Shown here one piece after another: positions 55,594 through 63,664 of a stretch of 64,000 nt of DNA. Positions within the stretch are counted from its first letter, which is position 1. Each line of letters begins with the position of its first letter. The notes below the pieces were generated by a model. The model was not told the DNA's origin and did not search any database. It saw nothing but the letters and a program-made list of their open reading frames with translations. Origin of the DNA: Betaproteobacteria bacterium (GTDB lineage Bacteria; Pseudomonadota; Gammaproteobacteria; Burkholderiales; SG8-39); the NCBI GenBank assembly GCA_016713125.1, contig JADJPT010000006.1:1-64000 (forward strand). Reading direction: 5' to 3'. The position numbers and the translations under genes were made by a program.

Positions 55594-56450
55594 GGCTCGC
55601 GCACCGCCGACCAGGCGCTGCGTCGCGGCTCGCGCGTGCCGCCGGTCTCCAGCGTGCCCTGCATGCGTCCGCCCGCAATGCGTGCGGCGAAGCGGTGCGT
55701 GCCGTCCGCCGCGTAGGCGACGATGCGCAATTCGTCGCCGCGCAGCCGCGCGGCGCGCACCTCCGCCGGCGCGCCGTCCAGCGTGGCGCGCACCTTCACC
55801 ATCTGATATCGCTGCTCGATCTCGAAGCGCCACTGGCGGCCTTCGATGCGGCTTTCCCAGCGGCCGCGTGCGTCGCCCGGCACCACCCACAGGAACACCC
55901 GGCTCTCGCCCACCGGGGCGACGGGCTTGTCGGGCACGCGTATCGCGGTCCACTCGTCCGGCAGCCATTCGCCCAGGTCATAGTCGTGCGCGACGATGCG
56001 CGCGCCCGGCTTCAGCTCGAGCAGCAGTTTCGGACGCAACTGCTCGGTCACGTTGGGCAGCAGGTAGAAGGCCACCACGCTGGCCTGCGACAGGTCGGTG
56101 TCGAACAGGTCGCGCACCTCGAAGCCCACCTTGCCGGCGACGCCCTCGCGTTCGGCGTTGCGACGCGCCAGCGTCACCAGGTCGGGGTCGAGGTCCACGC
56201 CCAGTCCGCGCGCGCCGTACTGCCTGGCGGCGGCGATCGGGATGCGGCCATCGCCGGAACCCAGGTCGATCAGGTAGTCCCGCGGGCCGATGTCGGCCAT
56301 GCGCAGCATGCGGTGCACGACCTCGTCGGCACTGATGACAAAGGGCGTGAAGTTGTCGTCCTGGGCGCGCACCGGCATGGCAGCCGATGCGGCAAGCGCG
56401 GCGCAGAGCAGGAACAGCCTGGAGAAGATTCGCGACGGAGAAATGCGCAA
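55590..56450 (-). CDS. Exported SAM-methyltransferase-like protein 1
   Basis: A 286-residue protein, first gene of the chain. A clear signal peptide (IFSRLFLLCAALAASAAMPV, cut near VRA-QD) precedes DEVVHRMLRMADIGPRDYLI and motif I DLGSGDGRIPIAAARQYGAR with the acidic ribose residue in GLGVDLDPDLVTLARRN. DLFDTDLSQASVVAFYLLPN, VAHDYDLGEWLPDEWTAIRV and RVFLWVVPGDARGRWESRIE align with the second copy. The paralogues therefore arose by tandem duplication. Real activity may be in the cytosol if the hydrophobic segment is a membrane anchor facing inward, but the AXA-Q site argues for export. Confidence 0.82.
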   Translation of the reverse strand: MRISPSRIFSRLFLLCAALAASAAMPVRAQDDNFTPFVISADEVVHRMLRMADIGPRDYLIDLGSGDGRIPIAAARQYGARGLGVDLDPDLVTLARRNAEREGVAGKVGFEVRDLFDTDLSQASVVAFYLLPNVTEQLRPKLLLELKPGARIVAHDYDLGEWLPDEWTAIRVPDKPVAPVGESRVFLWVVPGDARGRWESRIEGRQWRFEIEQRYQMVKVRATLDGAPAEVRAARLRGDELRIVAYAADGTHRFAARIAGGRMQGTLETGGTREPRRSAWSAVREP

Positions 56451-56503
56451 GGTCGGATAGAATTGCGGATGGCTGCGGATTGTCGCAGAAAAACGCCGGC
56501 CAA

Positions 56504-56578
56504 CTCCCCGTAGTTCAATGGATAGAACGAGTGCCTCCTAAGTGCTAGATCCAGGTTCGATTCCCGGCGGGGGGACCA
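56504..56578 (+). tRNA. tRNA-Arg (anticodon CCT)
   Basis: A 75-base cloverleaf with encoded CCA. The acceptor stem CTCCCCG pairs with CGGGGGG (one T-G wobble). The D-arm is GTTC/GAAC, the anticodon loop CTCCTAA presents CCT for AGG codons, and the T-loop is TTCGATT. The T-stem CCAGG/CCCGG has one A-C mismatch where CCTGG is normal, either a natural variant or a base error. It precedes the minus-strand Bug gene. Confidence 0.93.
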
Positions 56579-56620
56579 GTTCAGGGACTCGCCACCGGGC
56601 GAGTCCCCGTCGCGGCGGAC

Positions 56621-57589
56621 TCAGTCGACCTTGATGCCGGCGGCCTTGATCACCTTGCCCCACTTCTCGATCTCGCTCTTCTGGAAGGCGGCGAATTCCT
56701 CGGGCGTGCTGGCCACCACTTCGGAACCCAGGTCTTCCATGCGCTTGCGCACATCGGCCGGCTCCATGGCCTTGACCACCTGGCCGTGCAGCTTCATCAC
56801 GATGTCGCGCGGCACGCCGGTCGGCGCCATCATGCCGAACCAGGCATAGCCCGAGAACCCGGGCAGGCCGGCTTCGGACAGCGTGGGCACGTCGGGCAGG
56901 GCGCGGGCGCGCTGCTCGGTGGTCACCGCCAGCACCTTCAGGCGACCGGACTTCACGTGCGGGATGATCACCGGCCCCATGTCCATCGACATGTCGACTT
57001 CGCCGCCCAGCAATGCGGCAGCGGCGGGCGCGCTGCCGCGATACGGGACGTGCAGCACGAACACGCCGGCCATGGTCTTGAACAACTCCATGCTGGTATG
57101 CAGCGAGGTGCCGTTGCCGGCCGAGGCATACGACAGGCGCGGGTTCTTCTTCAGGTAGGCAATCAGCTCTTTCACGTTGTTGGCCGGCACGCGCGGATGT
57201 ATGGCGAGGTAACCCGGCACCTTCAGCACCAGCGACACGGTCTGCAGGTCCTTGGCCGGATGCCAGGACATGTTCGAGTACAGGCTGGGCGCCACCGACA
57301 GCCCGCCCGAGGAACCCATCAGGATGGTGTAGCCGTCGGGCGCCGACTTGGCCACGCGTTCCGAACCCAGCACGCCACCGGCGCCGGGGACGTTCTCCAC
57401 CACGGCCGAATGTCCGAAGGATTTGCTCATGGTGTCGGCGATGATGCGCGCCGCCAGATCGGTCGGCCCGCCCGGCGGGAACGGCACGATGATGCGGATC
57501 GACTTGGTCGGATAGTCCTGCGCATTCGCGCCCCCCGCGACACCCGCGGCCAGCAGCAGCACGGCCAGTAGTCTGCTCAATCGGTTCAT
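56621..57589 (-). CDS. Bug-family (TctC-like) periplasmic receptor
   Basis: A 322-residue extracytoplasmic solute receptor of the tripartite tricarboxylate transporter group, expanded in Burkholderiales. The signal is RLLAVLLLAAGVAGGANAQ. Mature text YPTKSIRIIVPFPPGGPTDL, VENVPGAGGVLGSERVAKSA, SYASAGNGTSLHTSMELFKT and MMAPTGVPRDIVMKLHGQVV matches Bug receptors, the PFPPGG loop and SxGxGTxxH being hallmarks. No TctA or TctB membrane genes are next to it, which is common for orphan Bug proteins. It lies 67 bases after the N-formylglutamate amidohydrolase start-to-end direction and may be co-transcribed with it. Confidence 0.93.
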   Translation of the reverse strand: MNRLSRLLAVLLLAAGVAGGANAQDYPTKSIRIIVPFPPGGPTDLAARIIADTMSKSFGHSAVVENVPGAGGVLGSERVAKSAPDGYTILMGSSGGLSVAPSLYSNMSWHPAKDLQTVSLVLKVPGYLAIHPRVPANNVKELIAYLKKNPRLSYASAGNGTSLHTSMELFKTMAGVFVLHVPYRGSAPAAAALLGGEVDMSMDMGPVIIPHVKSGRLKVLAVTTEQRARALPDVPTLSEAGLPGFSGYAWFGMMAPTGVPRDIVMKLHGQVVKAMEPADVRKRMEDLGSEVVASTPEEFAAFQKSEIEKWGKVIKAAGIKVD

Positions 57590-57656
57590 ATCACCCTCCT
57601 GTCGTTGTAATTCGATCCTCGTGCGGCCTGGCGCGGCTGCGCGCCAGGCTTACGAC

Positions 57657-58517
57657 TCACCTGCCGGCCCGGCGCAGCGCCTCGGCCGACAATGTCTTCT
57701 GCAAGGCATCCAGCGTCGACTTCAGCCTGGCAAAGCCCTCGGTCCTGCGGAATGTCCTGGTGTCCATGAACAGCTTCTTGTTGATCTCTATCATAAGGCT
57801 CTGGATGCCGCGCGCCGGATCGCCGTAGCGCGTGTTCAGCTCGTAACCCACGTAAGGCTCGTTCAGCGCCACGCTGTAGCCGGCCTTGCGCAATTCGGCG
57901 GCCACCAGTTCGGTGAACTCCGCGGAAGCGGTGGCGCCGTGGAAATTGCCCAGACAGAAGTCCGCGCGCTCCTTGCCGGCGTCGGCGTGCGTGGGCGCAC
58001 CCACCGCCGACATGCAATGGCAGGACAGGTGCCAGATCATGCCGTGGCGCGCCAGCGTCTGATCCATGATGCGCTTCATTTCGCGGTGGTAAGGGTGGTA
58101 GTAGGTATCCAGACGCTCCTGCACCTCGGCCACGCTGAGCTTCCTCTCCTGCAGCGGCTCGCCGTAACGCGACTTGGTCTTGATCAGCCCGAGGCCGCGG
58201 ATCGCCATCGGGCTTGGGTTCAGCGGGCGCGGCCATTCCCCGTCGATCAGCGACGGGTCCATGTCGTCCTCGCGCCGGTTCACGTCCATGAAGGTGTTCG
58301 GAAAGCAGCAGTACAGCAGCGTGCCGCCCACCGATGGCGCGGCGGCCATCAGGTCCTCGACGTACATCGAGACGTTGTCGTGCAGCACCGTGAAGGGCAG
58401 CGGCGAGCGGTATTCCCTGGGGTACTCGCGACCGCTGCGCGACACGTCGACCACCAGCGGCGTGGCCGTGCCTTCGGGGTCGTGGCGGATGAACACTCCG
58501 GTCTGAAGATGCGCCAT
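57657..58517 (-). CDS. N-formylglutamate amidohydrolase family enzyme
   Basis: A 286-residue zinc hydrolase of the N-formylglutamate deformylase family (HutG-type), releasing formate from N-formyl-amino acids. Motifs: TPLVVDVSRSGREYPREY, CCFPNTFMDVNRREDDMDPS (the D-x-N-R block), YYHPYHREMKRIMDQTLAR and GMIWHLSCHCMSAVGAPTHA, then GIQSLMIEINKKLFMD. The usual SMP-type Zn histidine is seen within HLSCHCMS. No hut genes are nearby, so the substrate need not be histidine-derived. An AT-rich operator-like palindrome lies 11 bases upstream of the ATG. Confidence 0.88.
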   Translation of the reverse strand: MAHLQTGVFIRHDPEGTATPLVVDVSRSGREYPREYRSPLPFTVLHDNVSMYVEDLMAAAPSVGGTLLYCCFPNTFMDVNRREDDMDPSLIDGEWPRPLNPSPMAIRGLGLIKTKSRYGEPLQERKLSVAEVQERLDTYYHPYHREMKRIMDQTLARHGMIWHLSCHCMSAVGAPTHADAGKERADFCLGNFHGATASAEFTELVAAELRKAGYSVALNEPYVGYELNTRYGDPARGIQSLMIEINKKLFMDTRTFRRTEGFARLKSTLDALQKTLSAEALRRAGR

Positions 58518-58527
58518 GCGATATCAC

Positions 58528-58540
58528 AAAGTTCAACTTT
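58528..58540. promoter_or_regulatory. Candidate operator upstream of the N-formylglutamate amidohydrolase gene
   Basis: AAAGTTCAACTTT is a perfect 13-bp palindrome, identical to the core of the site at 2655-2669. It is 11 bases upstream of the start codon, where a bound repressor would block transcription or translation initiation. Confidence 0.45.
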
Positions 58541-58551
58541 CAAATCACGAG

Positions 58552-58570
58552 AGCGGCTCCCGGAGCCGCT
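58552..58570. terminator. 19-bp palindrome in the aldolase-amidohydrolase gap
   Basis: AGCGGCTCCCGGAGCCGCT is a perfect palindrome that folds into an 8-bp stem with a short loop. A weak pyrimidine run (TTTCC) follows on the plus strand; on the minus strand, the direction of the aldolase gene, no T-run follows. It may be a weak terminator or a regulatory hairpin. Confidence 0.4.
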
Positions 58571-58577
58571 TTCCTGT

Positions 58578-58602
58578 CAATCGACTTGCCGAATACGGCA
58601 AG
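58578..58602. repeat. 25-bp hairpin element, copy 2
   Basis: CAATCGA, then CTTGCCG, loop AATA and CGGCAAG. Same arms as at 43966-43990, differing in one flank base and the loop. Located nine bases past the aldolase stop, as copy 1 is past the stop of its neighbour. Confidence 0.45.
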
Positions 58603-58611
58603 CCCTCCAGC

Positions 58612-59529
58612 TCAGCCGCGCGCCCCCGCACCGCCGCGCCCGAGGATCCCGGGCCGCCGGCGCAGGGTGTCGCGGCAGATCGCCGCCCACTGCATGGGCA
58701 GCACCTTCAGCGAAAAGGCCTGCGCCTGGCGCAACGATTCCTCGGGCAGCCGGCGCAGCTTGCCGGCGGCCATCGCCGCCAGCTGCACGCCGGCGGCGGC
58801 TTCCAGCCGGATCGCGCGATACGCCGCCTCGCCCACCGTGGCGCCCACGGTCAGCAGGCCGTGCCCGGCCAACACCAGCACATTGCGCGCACCGAGCGCA
58901 TCGCGCAACACCTCGCCCTCGCCTTTGCCCAGCACGATGCCCTCGTACTCGTCGAGCCAGGCGATGTCCTCGCGGAACAGGGCCACCGGCTGCATGAACA
59001 TCTCGATGCGCGCGCCGATCGCCGACAGCGCGGTGAGGTTGGCCGCATGCGTGTGCACGATCGCATTCACGTCCGGGCGCGCCAGGTAGATGCGCGTGTG
59101 GATGTGCATGGTCGGGTTGATCGGCGGCCTGCCGCGCAGCACGTTCAGGTCGAAATCCGCCTCCAGCAGTTCGGCGCGGCGCATCTCGCCGAACATGGTG
59201 CCGAAGCGATGGCTCCAGAACGTCGAGGCCCCGGGCAGCCGCGCCGACAGGTGGCCGGCCACGCCGGAGCCCTGCCCGTCGAGATCGAGCGCGTGATAGG
59301 CCAGCAGCAGCTCGTCCAGCCAGGCATCCGCAGCCATTGCAGGTTTTGCCGTGCGCTTTGCCGTGCGCTTTGCCGTGCGCTTTGCCGCGGGCTTCACCGC
59401 GGGCTTTGCTGCGGGCTTCGCTGCGGACTTTGCCGCGGGCTTTGCTGCGGGCTTCAACGCGCGCTTCGCCGTGGCGCTGCGTGCGGCCACAGGCTTGCGC
59501 GCTGCGCGTCTGGCGGGTCTGGCGCTCAT
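58612..59529 (-). CDS. Class II aldolase/adducin protein with Lys/Ala-rich N-terminal extension
   Basis: The catalytic part (from about residue 65) is a class II aldolase/adducin domain of 240 residues: GSGVAGHLSARLPGASTFWS, HIHTRIYLARPDVNAIVHTH (zinc His pair), IAWLDEYEGIVLGKGEGEVL and LVLAGHGLLTVGATVGEAAY with the third His. Members act on sugar phosphates or decarboxylate. Before it lie 64 residues of 4-residue motifs such as KPAAKPAAKSAAKPAAK and KRTAKRTAKRTAKPAM, resembling histone H1 or AlgP tails and able to bind nucleic acid or polyanions. A second possible start (ATG 59337) would give just the aldolase domain. Confidence 0.75.
   Translation of the reverse strand: MSARPARRAARKPVAARSATAKRALKPAAKPAAKSAAKPAAKPAVKPAAKRTAKRTAKRTAKPAMAADAWLDELLLAYHALDLDGQGSGVAGHLSARLPGASTFWSHRFGTMFGEMRRAELLEADFDLNVLRGRPPINPTMHIHTRIYLARPDVNAIVHTHAANLTALSAIGARIEMFMQPVALFREDIAWLDEYEGIVLGKGEGEVLRDALGARNVLVLAGHGLLTVGATVGEAAYRAIRLEAAAGVQLAAMAAGKLRRLPEESLRQAQAFSLKVLPMQWAAICRDTLRRRPGILGRGGAGARG
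59340..59480 (-). repeat. 12-bp-period repeat encoding the Lys/Ala tail
   Basis: Units such as GCGCTTTGCCGT and GCGGGCTTTGCC repeat with a 12-base period across about 130 bases, coding for AKRT and AKPA tetrapeptides in the aldolase-like gene's N-terminal extension. The pattern could expand or contract in frame. Confidence 0.7.
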
Positions 59530-59654
59530 TGCAGGATCTCGGATGATCGATCGTACCTCAGGCTAGCGCGCGCATGCGTTGCCTGTCCATGCGCGGTTCG
59601 CATAGCCATTCGAGGCGGGTAAGATCGCGACTGCAAAACGCGAGGATCCGGCAC

Positions 59655-60098
59655 ATGGTCTTTCACGGCAAATGGTACGACGAGGTGGCCATCGGCGAGA
59701 CCTTCGGCACCCGCCTGACGGTGACCGAAACCCACCTGGTGCTGGGCGCGGGCATGTTCGGCGACTTCAACCCTCTGCACATCGACGAGGAGTTTTCCAG
59801 CCAATCGATGTTCGGCACGCGCATCCTGCACGGCCCCTTCACCAGCGCGCTGGTGGCCGCGCCGGTGGGCATGTTCTTCGCCGGCACCGCCATCGCCTAC
59901 GTCGAGCACGCCTGCCGCTTCAAGGCGCCGGTCAAGCCCGGCGACACCCTGGCCACGCGCTGGACGGTGCGCGAGAAACTGGACAAACCCAAGCACGGCG
60001 GCGGCATCGTGGTGATGACCTGCGTGTCCGGCAACCAGCACGGCGAGGTGGTGGTCGAGGCCGACGGCAAGATCCTGGTCGCCGCCAGACCCGGGTGA
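59655..60098 (+). CDS. MaoC-like (R)-hydratase-family protein
   Basis: A 147-residue hot-dog fold protein of the MaoC family. The hydratase 2 motif reads AGMFGDFNPLHIDEEFSSQS, with the Asp and His catalytic pair, followed by FGTRILHGPFTSALVAAPVG. It probably hydrates enoyl-CoA thioesters or is a related acyl-CoA hydratase. The ATG follows GAGGAT. Its stop overlaps the GTG start of the glycosylase gene. Confidence 0.88.
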   Translation: MVFHGKWYDEVAIGETFGTRLTVTETHLVLGAGMFGDFNPLHIDEEFSSQSMFGTRILHGPFTSALVAAPVGMFFAGTAIAYVEHACRFKAPVKPGDTLATRWTVREKLDKPKHGGGIVVMTCVSGNQHGEVVVEADGKILVAARPG

Positions 60099-60653
60099 AG
60101 CGCGGCGCAGCTCGCACCGGCAGCGTGCACGAGCGCGTCCGCGGCTTTCCGCCGCTGGCCTCGCGCGGCGCACGCGTGCTGATCCTGGGCAGCATGCCCG
60201 GCGTCGCCTCGCTGCAGGCCGGGCGGTACTACGCGCACCCGCACAACGCGTTCTGGCGCCTGATGGGCGAGTTGCTCGAGGCCGGCCCCGGCTGGGCGCA
60301 GCAGCCCTACGCCGCGCGCGCCCGGCTGCTGCGCAGCCGCGGGCTGGCGGTCTGGGACGTGTTCGCCTCCTGCGCGCGCCAGGGGAGCCTGGATTCGGCC
60401 ATCGACGACAGCACCGCACAGGCCAACGATTTTTCCGGGTTCTTTCGCGCCCACCCGCGCATACGCCGGGTTTTCTTCAACGGCGCCAAAGCCGAGGCCG
60501 GGTTTCGCCGCCACGTGCTGGGCGTGCCGCAAGCGGACCTGCCTGCCTTGCGCTGCGCGCGCCTGCCCCTCGACCAGCCCGGCGCATGCCAGCCTGGATT
60601 TCACCGCCAAGCTGCGCGCCTGGCGCGCGGTGGCGCAGGCCCTGGAGGACTAG
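60095..60653 (+). CDS. Uracil-DNA-glycosylase-superfamily DNA-deoxyinosine glycosylase-like, one frameshift
   Basis: A base-excision enzyme of about 185 residues in the UDG superfamily subgroup that removes deoxyinosine. Motifs are VHERVRGFPPLASRGARVLI, LGSMPGVASLQAGRYYAHPH and NAFWRLMGELLEAG, then GLAVWDVFASCARQGSLDSA and RRVFFNGAKAEAGFRRHV. A frameshift near 60560 (an extra C in CTGCCCCTCG) gives PSTSPAHASLDFTAKLRAWR, the conserved end with the catalytic SPA block. Start is GTG 60095, inside the MaoC stop (GTGA). Confidence 0.85.
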
Positions 60654-61372
60654 CCGTCGGACCTTCGCCGGTTCAGCGCTCGCCGTGCCGGCGTTCGCCG
60701 TGCCTGCGCCGCTCCGGACCACCGTAGCCGGCGCCGCGATGGCGCCGCTCGGACCGCGCTCGAGCAGCGGTGCGATCCGGTCGCGCCGAGCTTCGCTTCG
60801 GCGCGCTCGCGCAGCAACGCGGCCTGGTCGAGCATGGTCAGGGCGCCGACATCCCCACCGCCAGACTCGCCGCGCCGCTCGAGCACGCTCATCGCCAGCC
60901 AGTAGGCGCAGGCGTTCACCAAGATGTACATCGCCTCCATGTACAGCAGCGGCGACGATGGAGCGCCGCGACTTGTCGCCGAACGCAAAGTAGAAGCCGT
61001 CGAAGGTGCCCACCGTCACGCGCTGTGCGAACGGAAAGGCCTCCATGGGCGGAAACTAGCAGCGCGGCGACCAGGTTCCAGCGCGCCCAGGATGATCACC
61101 ACATAAGCCGGCGGCGGCAGCGTCCGCTCGGCGCGCCCGGGCGCGCGCCCGAGCATCAGCCAGGCCAGCGGTGCGTTCACCAGCACCGCCAGCCTGACGA
61201 TGTAGAGCAGGTCGCCGTTCAGCGAGCGGTTGGCCGGCGTCGAACACCGGGTAGAAGGCGTCGAACATGGGCGGGCTGCGCCCCATCACCGCGACGTCAT
61301 GGGGCGGGAACGTCAGCAGCAGCGGCACGTTCAGGAACGCCCCACCAGCACCGCCTTACGGAAGCGGTTCAT
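60650..61372 (-). CDS. Membrane protein of unknown function, heavily frameshifted
   Basis: A reconstructed membrane protein of about 230 residues. Its pieces, in order, are NRFRKAVLVG, FLNVPLLLTFPPHDVAV, MGRSPPMFDAFYPVFDA, SLNGDLLYIVRLAVLVNAPL, LPPPAYVVIILGAL, MEAFPFAQRVTVGTFDGFYF, LYMEAMYILVNACAYWLAMS and a charged tail. At least four frame changes separate them. About five hydrophobic segments are seen. I do not recognise the family. The ATG at 61370-61372 overlaps the upstream acyl-CoA ligase stop by four bases, so it is an operon member. The C-terminal end is uncertain because two frames are possible. Confidence 0.5.
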
Positions 61373-63034
61373 GCGCGCCGCTCCGGCCCGGCAGCGGCCG
61401 ACTGCATGCGCGCTTCCTCACGCTGGCGGAGCAGCTTCCGCTGCACCTTGCCGGTCGTGGTCATCGGCAGTTCGTTCAAGAATTCGATCTCCTTGGGATA
61501 TTCGTAGGGTGCGAGCCGGCCGCGCACGTGCGCGCGGATCTCGTCCTCCAGCGCCGCGCTGGCCTGCGCGCCGGGCTGCAGCACGATGTAGGCCTTGATG
61601 ATGGAGCCGCGCTCGGCGTCGGGCTTGCCGATCACCGCCGCGTTCGCGACCGCCGGGTGCTTGACCAGGCAGCTTTCTATCTCAGCCGGGCCGATGCGAT
61701 AGCCCGCGCTCTGATCCACGTCGTCGGTGCGCCCCTGGTACCAGAGGTAGCCGTCCTCGTCCATGCGCCCCTGGTCGCCGGTGCAGCCCCAGTCGCCGAT
61801 GAACTTGTCCTGCGTCGCCTTCGGGTTCCTCCAGTATTCGAGGAAGAACACCGGGTCCAGCGCACCCTGGCACTCGCGGTGCACGGCGATCTCGCCCAGT
61901 TCGCCGCGCGGCGTCTCGTTGCCGCGCTCGTCGATCACCGCGACGCGATGGCCGGGATAGGGCCGGCCGATCGAGCCCGGCTTCACCGGCCAGGCGGCCT
62001 GGCAGTTGCCGACCACGTAGTTGATCTCGGTCTGGCCGAACATCTCGTTGATGGTCACCCCCAGCTGCTCCCGCGCCCATTCGATCACCGTCACGCCGAC
62101 CGACTCGCCGGCGCTCATGATGGTGCGCAGGTTCAGGTCGTAGCGTTTGCGCGGCTCGGGCACGGCTTTCATCATCATCTTCAGCGCGGTCGGAAACAGG
62201 AAGGTGTTGCGCACGCCGTACTTCTCCATCAGCGCATAGGCGCGCTCGGCGTCGAAGCGCCCGCGATAACCGAGGATCGGCGTGCCGAAGTGCCAGGCCG
62301 GCAGCAGCGCGTCCATCAGCCCGCCGGTCCAGGCCCAGTCGGCCGGCGACCAGAACATGTCGCCCGGCTGCGGGTAGAAATCATGCGAATGCACGAAGCC
62401 CGGCACGTTGCCGACCATCACGCGATGCGCCTTCAGTGCGCCCTTGGGCGGGCCGGTGGTGCCGCTGGTGTAGATGATCAGCGCGGCTTCCTCGGCTGCG
62501 GTGTCGACACATTCGTGGCGGCTCGAGGCCCTGCCCAGCAGATCCTCCCAGGCATGCCGCCGGTCTCACGCGCCCCGGCCACGCCGATCACGTGCCTGAG
62601 CGCGGGCAGTCTGTCGCGCAGCCCCCAGGTTGGGCAGCGTGGCGGGCTCGACGATGGCCACCCTGGCCTCGCTGTCGGACAGGCGGTACTCGAGCGCCTC
62701 GGGGCCGAACAGGTGCGACAGCGGCAGTGCGACGGCGCCCATCTGGAACGCGGCGATGTAGGCGATGGCCGTCTCGGGCCGCTGCGGCAGCACGATGGCG
62801 ATGCGGTCGCCGCGCCGGACCCCCAGCGCGGCCAGCGCGTTCGACAGCCGGTTGGCGCGCTGCTGCAGGTCCCAGAACGAGTAGCGCTCCTCGAAGCCGG
62901 ATTCGTCCTCCCAGTACAGCGCGAAACGGTTGCGGTCCTGCGCCCACTGGCCGCAGCAGTCCCAGCCCAGGTTGAAGCGCGCCGGCACCTGCCAGCCGGA
63001 ACGCGGAATACAGCGCGTCGTAGCGGTCGTTCAT
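61369..63034 (-). CDS. AMP-forming acyl-CoA synthetase, frameshifted
   Basis: An ANL-superfamily acyl-CoA ligase of about 550 residues. The N-terminal part includes ARFNLGWDCCGQWAQDRN and YSFWDLQQRANRLSNALAAL. The AMP-binding P-loop is IIYTSGTTGPPKGALKAHR. LRTIMSAGESVGVTVIEWAR, MFGQTEINYVVGNCQAAWPV, WGCTGDQGRMDEDGYLWYQG and PMTTTGKVQRKLLR (adenylation Lys) follow. Frame changes near 62995, 62620 and 62560 lie between these blocks. Closest to AcsA-type short/medium-chain acyl-CoA ligases. It forms an overlapping trio with its two neighbours. Confidence 0.85.
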
Positions 63035-63523
63035 GCCGGGATGGCGCGGCTCGATGCGCGGCTCACCGTGAACTCACTGCGCGGCGGGCTTGGCCCGCGC
63101 GCTGGGCCGTTCGGAATCGGCGTGGCAATGCTGTCGGTCAGGCGCAGCTTGTCGAGGTTGACCGGCGGCTCGCGCACTTCGGCAGGCGTGGACGCCGCGA
63201 GCGCAGGCGGCGTGGACAGCGTTCCGGGCGGCGCTTCGGCCGGCGTGGAAGCTGCGGAGGCCGGCCTCCGCACGGGGCGGAGGCCGCAACGGAGGCCGGC
63301 GCGGCGCCTATCGTGCCGGCGGAATTGCGCGAGGCGCGGCCCGGCGGCGGCTTCGAGGCCGCGGGCAGCGCCAGGCTGGGCGCACTCAGCTGATAGGCGA
63401 TCCAGGCGACCCAGAGGGCGGAAACCAGCATCAGCAAAGGCGAGAAACCGCCAGAACCACTCCCGGCTTGCTGCGGGGCGCGGGCGTGCCGCCGACAGGC
63501 GCGGCCGATTCTGCGTCGCTCAT
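63031..63523 (-). CDS. Single-pass membrane protein, unknown, frameshifted
   Basis: A small protein of about 150 residues: SDAESAAPVGGTPAPRSKPG, a transmembrane helix (LLMLVSALWVAWIAYQL) after a frame change near 63460, then a Pro/Ala-rich periplasmic tail with TPAEVREPPVNLDKLRLTDS. A second change near 63265 is needed. GGAGG is close to the ATG at 63521-63523. The end is uncertain: the overlapping reading ends at 63031, while another frame stops at 63074 after RAKPAAQ. Function unknown. Confidence 0.5.
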
Positions 63524-63650
63524 CCACTTCCTCCTTGCTGTGCGCGCGTCGTACGGATGCGATGCTGCGCACCACGAGATCATACCATCGCGGTCCCTCA
63601 AGCCGGACTCGGGGATAAGTCCGTCCGGGACCGCGCGCGGCGTTCGCGGG

Positions 63651-63656
63651 TATCAT
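63651..63656 (+). promoter_or_regulatory. -10-like TATCAT near the NUDIX start codon
   Basis: TATCAT ends eight bases before the ATG at 63665, the same short spacing as at 36433 and 46690. Confidence 0.35.
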
Positions 63657-63664
63657 GCCGCCCC

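Noticed and set aside
56504..56578. The tRNA gene as an integration site
   Set aside because: No integrase gene and no duplicated tRNA 3' end seen within the window.
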